In this document: positions 50,201 to 62,200 of the stretch, one piece after another
How the letters are laid out: every line of letters begins with the position of its first letter
How positions within the stretch are numbered: the stretch's first letter is position 1
Source: Capitulum mitella
Lineage: Eukaryota; Arthropoda; Thecostraca; Pollicipedomorpha; Pollicipedidae
Direction: 5' to 3'
Assembly: GCA_030062745.1 (NCBI GenBank)
Contig: CP099839.1
Coordinates: 44,962,796-45,026,795 of the forward strand
Length of the DNA stretch: 64,000 bases
Position numbers and translations under genes: made by a program
The notes under the pieces: generated by a model
What the model was told of the DNA's origin: nothing
Seen by the model: only the letters and a program-made list of their open reading frames with translations
Database searches by the model: none

Positions 50201-53200
50201 TTCGGATCCGGCAATGTGTAAAGGATGCATTCTGTATAGCGAGCATAAATAAGGGACTGACAGGGGAACAACCATTTACAAAATTTGGCGAAGCCTTAAC
50301 CCGGAACCGCGTGGCGTATCTGGTACTCACGACCGCCTGGGGGTGTGAAATAGGGCACCCCCTGCTATCTCAGGATCTAATCTTCGGATCTGAATCGGTC
50401 TACCACCAATCGATAGCCCTGAGTCTTGTGATTCAGAAAATGCTGTGTTAACCCTGATCACTTACTGACAAAGTCACAGCTCACGTAAAACGCATAACAC
50501 GACGTCGGAAAAACTGACATCAGTTTGTACATTATATCATCGGCAGTGCTCGTATGGCAACCTTCAACTGGCTATCAAACGAAAGGTCACTATCTCCTGC
50601 ATCGAATGCATGCCGAAATGTAGAAAAAGGTCGGGTCAGGGTCCATCTGGGTCAGGTGAAATACTGGTCTTACATTACATGCCAAAGATCGATACTTACT
50701 AGGGCTGTTTTTTATCCACGGAACAAAAATGACGGAAGTGAAACCCTCTGATGGTCGGTTTTGCATTATCTGCTTTTCATCCCGTCAAGTTCAGTCTAGA
50801 TCAGGTTAGATAAGGTTGCATTACTTTTCCTGACGAAGTTTAATAACTGCTCGCTGAGATTCTAACTGCGTCAAATACAAAACTGAAATGATATCTCGTG
50901 ACAATTAAATCTATGCTGTCTTCTCTTTATCGGATTAAGGTCAAGCCAGGTCACGACAGAGAGTCATTTTTCTTTTTCTGACTAGGAATAATAATTGCTC
51001 TCTGCTGCTACTGAACGATCTTCCAAAGACATTGTTGTGTTTCATTTCGTTTTGACATCTACCCATGACGTGACCTGACATAAACTCACGTTGCATTTGA
51101 TGAACGTTGCTAAGAGGCGCATATAGATTTGTCAAGCCTGACAAGCTTGTCTGGCTTGAACGATGGGGTAGGCCAGCGGAAACCACTTCTGTCACCCCCA
51201 ATACAAATCAATCCAATTGTCATCATGCATGTCACCTAGCATGTCCACTAACGTTGACGTATCATGGCTGTATGTGTTTTTGGGGCCGTGTCCTATGTAA
51301 ATCCAAATAATTCATGCATTATATTCGCGAATATTATAAAAATGAAGCATGTTCGCGCCACAGCCCGAAGAGGCGAAAACACGCATGCAAGGGTTCACTT
51401 ATGACGTCATATTTCCATGACCTGAGCCAACATGAAAATGGTTTTAATGTCAAAATATGTAAAATTGATATATGAACAGCTAATGAAAATTTGGTTGGCC
51501 CGACTCTAACGGTTCAGAACTTATTGAAGAAAAACCGAGGGGGTGCCCTGTTTGACGCCCTCTGGCGGTGTCGGCTTTGACTTTGATCCACATGTGCTAA
51601 TGATTTAGGTTGCTAATTTTAGCCTACCAGTGACATTTATATGGAAATGCAAATACGAAGCATGCTTATGCATGCTTTGTCAGGGGTGGACCCATGGAAA
51701 GTTAAAGAAGAAAGAAAAATGAAAAAGATGGTATGGTTCTCTCAACGCTTTTTGTGAAAACCTCTTACACTTGCTGTGAAAATGTAGGCAGATAATTTTC
51801 CCCGCAAACGTTGTAGTCTGGGGCTCTTAACCTCACTGAGTCTCTCATGGTTCAAAATGGGTGCCATCGGGCGGTGATCCACGACGGTTTCGAAATGCGG
51901 CAGACCAGTGAGGTACATTTCAGCACAGCTCAGAGGCATGCGGTGAGTTCAACCTCTTCTATAGTGTCTCCTGGTGCAAGAGGAAGCGCGGTCCGCACTG
52001 CACCAGCCTCCAGATGTCACCGTGCCACTGGAGCGGCGCAAACCCGAGACCGCGGGTTCTGGAAGCGTCTGTTTGCAACATGGTGGGAAGTGCAGGGCCA
52101 CAGAGGTCCAAGAAAGGTGGAAATACTACACCTGCTTTTACTGTACTGAAGGCTCCGTCGTACTGAGGTCCCGCTGCCAGACGTCGCGGGGCTTCACCAG
52201 ATCACGCTGCGGAAATGTAGCGTCGGTGATGACAGCAGAGAAGCTCCAAAGCTGTTTCAATGGTCCTATGAAGGAACGAAGATCGGTGGTATTTTCCGGC
52301 CGTGGAAAGTTAGCGATGGCCTTCACCTTTCGGTCGTCGACCGTGTAGCCCTCGTGGGGGATCTTTTAGATTAATGAAGGCTCCTTGGCAAACGTGAACA
52401 TCTCTGCGTTGAGCGTGATCCCGGACTCGCCACAGCGTCAGGCCAGGTTGATGACATGAGTGAGGTGCTCGCGATAATTGCTGTCGTTTGCCAGGGAATC
52501 GTCAACAAACCTGGGGCTCTGCGGGATGTCGCCGACGGCCCGGTCGCCTCGGCGGTTACATTCATCGCCGGAGGAGATGAAACCCATGATGGCTCTTCCG
52601 ATCTTGAACCCAGTCCATGGCGTGATGAAACGCGTCAAGTCTTGTTCCTGTCGGGCGATCGGCACCTGGAGGTGGCACATACGCGCCGCGAGCGTGCTGA
52701 GCCCCCGGGCATCCGTTTCGACGGAAGCCACAGCATCTTGAGGCGAACGGACGGAGGGAGGCGAACATATCTGTTCAGTCTGGTCAGGTCCATGCAGAGG
52801 CGCACCCCCCTCCCCCCCGGCTTCTTATCCACAGGGACGAAGGGGTGACACCACGCAGACAGTTGGCCGAGTGGAGTGATGACCCCCTGTTTCATTAGAC
52901 TGTCAAGTTGTGTCTTGATTTCCTCGCTCCAGCTGTATGGGATTGGCCTGGCAGCTGTAACAATAGACGGGCGAGCATCAGGTGACAGCTCCATGCGCAT
53001 AGACCCTATACCATCTCCCTAAACGGATATGGAGAACCGGAAACCCTTTGGAACGCTGTAATGTTGGCGGTGGCGTGCGCCGCGCGCTGTTCGTCAGTAG
53101 GGTCGGGACCGTGCGGCCGTCAGGGCGTGGGCTTCTCGGACACCGGTATAACAGGGACCTCCGAGTCGCCCGCACCGCTGGCAGCATCGTCCGCCAGATG

Positions 53201-56200
53201 TAATCACTGCGTCCGTCTCGCTGTAGGTGGCGCTACTTGTCTGGGTCTGGGTATAGGTGGCGCTTGTGGCACCGAATTCCTGAAGTCCGCTTGGTCGTTT
53301 CTGAACTGACGCTGACGTTGACCGGAGAAGAGGAACATCGCTCTCGGCCTGCTCGGCGGGGCAGTGTGCGCTGATAGTGGCGCCTCTCCGCTCCGGATAC
53401 AGTGCGGAGGAGTTGCTGAATCCGAACTGGAAAGGTGTCGGACAAGATCCAGATCGGCACGAAGTCAAGTCAACTCAGGAGAGCTCACCTCAGTTTCTTG
53501 ATCACGAATACAACTGCAGTAGCTTCACGGTCACCCAGCTGAAGACATGACGGAAAACTCCCAAGGCACGTGAGAGGATGACGACCCGCAGCGCAAACGT
53601 TCCCCGCACCTCAGCGAGCTAGATATCAGAAACGTGACTGCCAGGGGAACTAGGGAGGTGGCCAGGTCAAGACCAATGACGGTGGCCTCCGCTCTCAAGT
53701 CGGGCATGCACATGATCGCGCTGCGCTCACCAGGATGAAAGAAACTGACCCTGGTTTTCGGCGCCGGTCTGGCAAGCGCCGTATTGAGTTACCCGACAGC
53801 GATGAGGCTGTGCAGCTGGTGGCCTGACCTGCGCTTCCGACTCCTCGAGCGCATGGCCGAAAATGGTGCTGCGCGAGACTGCCGGCAGACTGCGGCGAAG
53901 TGACCCTTCTTGCCACCGACGTTGTAGTTCTGGCCTCGCGCGCGACACGACGCCGCGTCCTTGTGTCGACCTCGGCCTCATCTGGAGCACGTCTCGTTCA
54001 CAGAAGCACGAGTCACAAGTGTGATCGGGCTGCTGGCGATTGTGACTGTGTCTGCGCTCGTATCTAGATAGACGGAAGAGCGCATGGTCCTGAGGACCTC
54101 AAATTTCCGCGCTATTCTTGGTAGCATTTTCCGGCGCGCGACATATGTCAGTGGACCTCCGAAGGGTGGCATCAGTTTCCTCCAGCATACGCTCCAGAGT
54201 TGCCTCATACAGCGTAAACAACCGTCCATGCGTTTAGCACGAAAATCGCGGAACGCAGAGATCTGTTTGACCGCGCATAAGAAATCACCGAAGGACTCAC
54301 CGGGCTCTTGGACTCTCGAGAAAAAATATGTCGCCTGTACAGGACGATGTTCCGCTGTCCGAGGAGCTTCGCCTCCATTTCGTCGAGCGCGGTGGCCAGG
54401 TCGGATTCGGCTGTGATCGGCAGGAGATCACAGTCGCCTGCCGATCTCCGTCAGATCGGCAGGCAGTAGCGGAGTACCAGTCATGGTCCAGGACAAACAT
54501 CAGGGCAGATTTTTGTTCCTGAAGTGGTAGTGACGACGCCCGAGTGGGAGTGATGAAGCTTAGGAAGTTCTATTTCCAAGTGCCGAACTCCTTTGGCGTT
54601 GCGGATGCCTACAGTTGAGGAGACCACATGGCGCTGGAGGGCAGCCGAACAGCAGTCCGAGTGACGGCTCCTGTGCTGCCCTGGGTTAGACGTGCTTCTG
54701 TCTCCGGAGACTGATGGTCGGAACGTTCTCGTACCGTCAGGAGTCGGTCGACGAGGTTGTCGAGGCTTTCCTCACGTTCAGCTGGTTGCTGCTGCTCTGC
54801 GAGGGCCATCTGCTGTACCTGTGTCTGCTGTTCCTCCTTCTGTACCGACTGAGTACCTGTCTTGCCGAGGTGCTCCATGGCAGATCGCGAAAATGACACG
54901 TCACCACCATCCGCGCCCTGTTGGGCTCCGACGCGGCAGTACACAGGGCCACAGTCGAACCGCACACTCGGCGACAGCGGCCAGGCGAAGATTGTTTGTT
55001 TTCTGTCTTCTTTAACGACGCATCAGTCAGGATTGACTATCAGTGTCGTATCTAGATGGACGTGTGCCTCGTCAAGCGTGAGTCAGTCGTCTAAGTGGCC
55101 AGGCGAAGACTGCCGGCGCTACCCGGGATAGAGCCGGCTTCGAGGACCAGCCTGTCTCCGGGGGCACAATACCGCCGGTAGCTCGCACACAGACAGGGCA
55201 GTTCAATGCAAGTAACACATCATCTTTTCTCGGACTCTCAGCACGGATTCCGCCGCTTACTCAACGGGAACCGCCCTTATTGCTGTCACTGATGGTACCC
55301 ACTGATCTATGGATCGAGCCGAAATCAGTCTTTTAGTTCTGCCAGATTTGAGTTAATGTTGTGACGTTGTCGATCATGAAAAACTACTAGCAAGGCTCGA
55401 ACTTTACGGAGTGAGCAGCGTCTGGTTCCGGAGTGACCTTCCCGACCACTGTCAACGCGGCCAATTTTCTAGTCTTCAAGGCAAATAGTGTGAGTCCAAA
55501 CCGATCATTGACATGTACCCAGGCACCTCCTTAGGGCCACTGCCTTACCCAATCCTTGAAAACGATTTGGACCCGTATGTAAACAACGACATAACGATCT
55601 TAAATACGCTTACGACGCTCAAATTCTTACCATTGGTAAAAAAAAAAATCTGACTCAGCTCATGCAAAACATGGAATCAGCTTCAAACACGATCTAACAC
55701 TGGTTCAGCCACATGAACCATATGAAACTCAACACCAGCAAAACTCACCCTGTGGTTTTGGCAGATGGCAGGTGCTTTGTATTCTTCCCACAGTCTGACT
55801 TATTGAGAAAATCCCAGAAAGTGACGAAGTAAAAAACTCTAGCATAATCTCGGACCGTAGTTTGACCTTTGAACCGCACATGAAACAGACAAAAGAAAAT
55901 GCACAGGACTCTTAATTGGACTGAGCCACATCCATGACAGCATGTCTGGCGTGTACTTCCTGTTCTAATGAACGACCCTGTACCTTTAATTTCCAGGTAT
56001 TGTATCGTTCCTTACGACACTGCTTCTGCCAGAAAACATCGCTCGCATCCAAAAACCTGTCAACTTGCATAGGCAGGCTGCATGCCAGATTTTTGCAAGC
56101 CATTGCTGGCACTGCTTTTAATCCCCCACCACAATGCTGGCTTCCTGATTTACTGGAATCTATCTGAGTCCGGCTTTCGTGACATGTCGGATGAAGTGCA

Positions 56201-59200
56201 CACATGATATGTCGTTTTTGTAAAGGATCGTTTGTCTTGCTAGATGACAATTATGTATTACGCTGTTTGTTGTATGCAGTGTATATAGCGTATGTTAGCG
56301 CAAATGGCAATATGGACGGGATCATTTTCGTCTAAGACTCCTGCGGCACCTCATTATAAACAGAGAATCTTCCAATATCCAGCAAACGTTTTGATCAAAG
56401 AGACGCTCTTAGTCAGGAAGGCCACCTGACCTTCAGCTTGGTCGCCCAGGTTATCAGAGGGGTACCCGGATTAACAGGAAAAATGTCTGAATAGTTTTCA
56501 GACATCCCGATAGTCTGGAAGGGCTCCGGTTGTCACAGGGAAACTTTGAATATCAAATCAAAAGGGAATGCTCTGGCAGATGAATGGTTGCTCCGATGGT
56601 CATGTGGAGCGATCCAGTTATTACGAAGGCGACCCGATGCTGTGAATGGGCGTCCCAGTTCTCAGAGGCGTGAGGAGGCTGTCAGATGGTCGCTCCGACG
56701 GCAGAATGAACGCTCAAATTATCAGGCGTGCTGCTCCGATAGACCGGCTTCGATAATCCAGTTGTTAGCAATCTTCTGTCGGTCCGTCTTTTAATTTTAG
56801 TGCACTTTAGCCAAGGTTTTACAGGTCGGATATTGTCTCGTTATTATATTATATAACTGGCGGATATTTTCTCATTAAAATGTCCCAGCGAAAAAAAAAA
56901 CGTTGTTCGGTCCCCAGGAGGCACATTTTTCTGGCGCCACAAGTGGAGCAAAATAGTCGTCCGTTCGCTCCCCAGCGTGTAATTCCATGCCAGCTACCAC
57001 ACGTAATGTTTTGCCTAATTTTCGCAATCGGAAGCGTTTATGCGCAAACACATCAAGAACCGCAGTAAACCGTGTCCCGTCATTAGTCGCCAGTGAGAAC
57101 AGTTCAGGATTTGGTCAGCCTTTCATCACCCGACTTCGTTCTGGTGGCGTCAGCGTGTCGCCGCTATCCTGCGCCTCGGCTTCGCAGTGTACCTGGACAA
57201 CCGCTTCACTCTGGCCGTTGTCGAATACGTGCTGGGCAAGGGCACCAAGGAGACGCCGCCCACTGCAGACGGCTACGGCGACGCCGAGGCAGAGCGCTTC
57301 GTCACGCAGAAGCTGGACATCAACAGCCTGCAGCGCTCGCCCAACTGGATGGACCCGCCCTCGGTGAGCGGACGCATGTGACCATACCGCTGTAAAGACG
57401 ACAAAAAATGACTATCCCCTGGTCGTCTTGGGAGGCAGGCATATGTTTCCGAACTCCAGATCAGTTCACAAAGGGGACGCGCGTTGGTTGTTTTGGGCCT
57501 TAAAAGCAGCGTTGTTTCAACAAATCATAGCCTTGCACCGGCTGAACCGCTGCCGGTGAGATGAATCTGGATGGACAAACACCGCACAATGTTAACGGGA
57601 AAAGCAAGACAAAATGCTGCATTCTGAAGAAAATCTTCGCGTTAGAAAGCACGTACTGGGATTCGAACGCATACCTGGATTTCCGTCATGCGAGAACGGA
57701 TGTGGCTGCCAAGAAAAGGATCTTCATGAAAGCTCCTAGCTTCGGGCTTCACTTCCCTTAGCTTCTTCACTTCTTCATAGCTTTACTTCAGGGAACCCCC
57801 ACACATTAATAACCAGTATTGGGGTATACAGATACTTGTTACCCATGTCCACACCAGACGTGCACAAAACGTTAAAACTATCGTATGAAAAAGCTAAAAA
57901 CCCAAAACTGCCATGTTTCCAGTTCGGCCAAATGTTATCGTCGTAGTGGAATTAATATATTAATATCCTCCTTCCATCCGTGACAGCATGCTTAACTCAA
58001 TGGACATGGCTGCATATCCCCAATATTGTGCACCCGATCATGACACTTCTGAGTTAATGCTACCAAATCGCGTAACAGGAAATTGCACTTTTAATTTGCA
58101 TGTTGTGTTGGCGAATATTTAGCAAACCACAAGGAAAAATTGACGAAAAGGGAAGTATATACCTTAAATAGCAATTCGTTTCACTTGTTGGGTAATATTA
58201 CCCTTATATCTTTCTTAAATAATGATTATCTGCCAAACGTTCGCTATAATTTTAACCAATATTTGTTATCCACGCTGATAGGCAAGTCGGCAGATTTGTG
58301 CATCTCAGGTCCACAATAATGCGACTATTAAACGTCCTCGTCAGTCACCGTGGCGTCGTTTCCAGGGCTTGACGCATGCGTGCACCGTGTTCGCAGATCA
58401 TCCACCCGCACTACGACGACCAGTCGTTCCTGCTGGTCCGGCTGTACTCGCTGCCGTTGGAGTACAAGCCAGGCGGCCGCGTGGTGCCGCGCGACGGCGC
58501 CGACGAGCTCACTCTGACTCTGGAGCAGCCCTCCGCCTGGACCGTGCTGCAGCTCTTCGAAAAGTGAGCGCCGGTTGTGTGCGGGACGCCGCCTCCGCTG
58601 TGCCTCAGGGAGATTTCAGGACTTGAAGGCGGTCGGACGATTTGACTTGTGACCGCTTCGGTACACGGAAATGTTTTTCCTTGTGCCGCTGTGTCGTTGG
58701 GTGTGTTCCGGGTATGAAATGTACACTTTGTACATCATGTAGACGTTCTTTTTAAGCATTCGCCGCATTTTGTACGCGATGGATCATTTTTAACGAACAC
58801 ATAGAACTTTTGATTGCGTTCAGGCTTATTACAGGCTAGAGCTATCCTGCAATAAGCTACCAGTTTAATGACAGTTCATTGGGAGTTCTACCTTTGAACA
58901 GCGTTGCAGCGTCGAACCACAGGCATTGTGAGGCCATTCTGTGCGTCATGCTTTGCAGCGTGCTGGCGTGGCAATGCCATTCTCGCTATGCAATTTTCGC
59001 AACTTGTTCATTACGTCACGGTGCCAAAATCATGGAAGGTTATATCAGTTATAAAACGCCAGAAGGTGACAGCACCATAGCCACGGCAGATGGCAGCACT
59101 TAGTCCGGTAGGATTCGTTTGTCTGCCAGGTGACAGCACCGTACGAATCATCAAAAGCAGTACTGCCGCCTATCGATGTTTCGATGTACTGCGAACTGTT

Positions 59201-62200
59201 GTTGCCCGCAGGAACTCGGTTTACTGCGGTACGCACGCCGTACCCCTGCTGAAACCGCCCGTGGATACTAGCTTCATAGGTCTGGCTCAGCGCGCTGGGG
59301 TTGGGCCCAAGCTCTTCAGCATGGGCAACACCAAGGGCCTTATCAAGCCACACGTGAGTGACAGGTTAGCTGCGAGGTCTTCCAGTAAAGAGAGACGAGT
59401 CAGTTAAAGGTGAAGCATGAATCAATGAAGAAGCAGAAGACGCCACCGGTAGTGAACATGTGGTAATGAACTGACAATGTGTGGAAACTTGGATAGATGT
59501 AATATCTAGGGTAAAATGAAACGGCACGGCAAACTCATCAGGTAATGCATGTTATTGTGGAGTGCAAAGTATTCTGACCGCGGATCTTGAGCGCTTTGCA
59601 GCCCATGAGCCGAGTGCATTGTCAAAAGACCGCTTCACCATTCATGGTGGAATATCGTTGCGACCCCGAAGTCACAAAGATTTCCCTGCACGTCCTGGGC
59701 CGTAGGCTGCAACCACTGACTGATCTCTGACACTGAAAGGACGTGGCCAGCCTGGAGATCACCATCTGGGACGGCATCTTCACCAGCGAGGAGTGCCCGC
59801 CCATCAAGCGCTATGACGCCACCCTGACGGCCATTCAGCCGCTGGAGAAGTACGCCAAGCCCAAAGTGCAGAAGGCCGGACCACCTGTCAGCGCGGTAGG
59901 TGGCCACCGCGTGCGGCGAGGGCTCGCTCGGCGGGTGACCGCGGCGGCGGCTAGGGTGTGCTCGTGAGGACTGGTCTCGGCACGTCTCGCGGCTTCTCCC
60001 GAGGCTGTCGCGGCCAAGCAGCCGCGAGTCGGCGACGGCAGCGACTCGCCTCGGTGGTCGCCCGCTCGGCGCGAATGGATCGGCCGAGCCGAGGCCGCCT
60101 AGACGGAAGACGGAAGAGAGTAGCGGGCCGATCCAGGATAGCCAAGCCAGGCTAGCCAAGCCAGGCTAAGCCAAGTGGGGGGTCAGGGACACGAAGCGGT
60201 GCGCTTTTAGAGGAGTTTTGCTCCAGGCGAAGGAGAGATGCATGTATCGACATAATCGACCCACGCCCGGTCCGGCGGGCATCGCCCCACTTGGCTGGTG
60301 ACATCTGCACACCGGACACCGTTCAAGCGGTGACGCTGCTGCTGTGAAGATTGCACGCAGTGAGCGCCGTGACGACGTGGGGGTCTGGCGCCGGCTGTCA
60401 CATGTTTCCCTGGGTCTTGGTTGAGAGGGTCGCCGCGTTACAAGTGGCACAAGTGTCGTCTGGCCGGGCGCTGAATGACGAAGTGTAAACTTGTCACGCG
60501 GAGACCCATAAAAAGTACCCCAGATTTGCTGTCCGGGTTTGTTTATTAAGATAACTCAACGGAGGCAGTTGCGGCGCAGCTGGCGCGAATATTCCGCCTG
60601 ACCATTTCACGGGTTCAAGCAGCCGATTTGGCTCACATGGTGCGGAGAGACTGTAAAAACGTTGTCGCACCGTAAACAAAATTCATCATCATTTCTGACC
60701 TCTTGAAACGTTTCATTAGCCAATGAAGTCGTTAGATTCATGTGTGCCGATGCATGAAGACATACGATCCCGAATTTCTTGTACGTAAATACTTTCGTTT
60801 TAATGATTCACTCCCCTTCACTTTAAACGTTGCTTCTGCATTCTTACTGGGATTGGGGTCCTTTTGTTATTACCCGCTCTCTAGTCCGGTCGCATTACAC
60901 AGCTGAGCTATGGACAGTCTGAGTTTCTGATCAACGTATCAGAGTTGAAGTATTGCTGCCTATTATCACCATCTTGGTGTGCCGTGTTCGCACTGTCTGA
61001 GATTCAGGAGCTCTTCGGAACCAGTAAGTCTGGCCAGGTCCGAGTCCCTGCTGCAGCTGACTCCGACTCCTGTCACAACTAACCGTTCCCTGGTCCGAGT
61101 TTCTGCTGCAGCTGACCGTCGTTCTCCGTCCGGCAGCTGATATTTGAGAATATGACGGACGAACAGAAGCAGGCGGGCGTCAGCGGACCGGACTATGAAG
61201 TGGAGAAGCAGGCATTCGAGGCAACCGTCATAAGGAAATTCAACACTCTGCTGGTGAGCATTTTCATCTATGAGGTCTGATGCAAGGCCATGTTCCCCAC
61301 TGAGACTGTCCTTTAGCTTCTCTTCCTTCGGTTCTCAGAATAGTGGATCAAAAATGTTTAGTGCCTTCCCGCTGAGCGGTAAACGCGATGCGGCCTTCTT
61401 TCCTGGTCATCATAGGGTGTGGTTAGACGGAGCTAGGATCGCCGTTTGCATCGTGTCTCACATTTTGATTAATGAATCCCGAATAGTCTCCGTCACTATG
61501 ATGCACCGCCGGCCATCATTATTCCACTGATTTGTGAATCATGCGACCCACAGCGCTCTTCAGTTTGCTCTTCGGAACAGTACACTCGGACATGCGATTC
61601 CGTCGAACCCTGGTCGGGCGCATGAATCACGGCTGACGACCCCTTCCCCCCCCCCCGTCTCGTGCCGAACCCTCTGGCACTGATCAGAACCGGGCCCGCC
61701 GGCACGACGGCTCGGCTGTTTATCGTGCTCGACTGCCGCTCGGCGAATAACAGACCTGTGCCACTGTTGACCGCCGCCCGGCTCTGGTCTCTGGCCGGCG
61801 TCGGCACCCGGCCCCGCGGCGCCTGAATTATCGCCGCCGGCTCGGCTACCGGCGCCCTGTCTCGCCCGTCACCAGGCGGAGTCACCACCGGGGGGGGGGC
61901 AACAGGCGCTGGGCGGAGGCGAACGCCGCTCTCGTACTATCTTTTCTCCTGGAGGTGATCGAATCCTGTGGGGCTTAATTTCTCGTGGCGGATGTGAACA
62001 CCGTTTGCGTTGGACGGACGATGGGACAGAAGGAAGGTACGGCTTCAGGACGTACAGGACTGAGGCTGTACTGCCCCACTGTCATTCCTGCGGTGTGCAT
62101 GCCTCTGCTGACGGCAATTTTGTGAGGAATGACAAGGGGCATATCACTGCCGAACTCATCGAGGCGTTGAGTGCGGCCCAATACTGGAGAATTAATCAGG

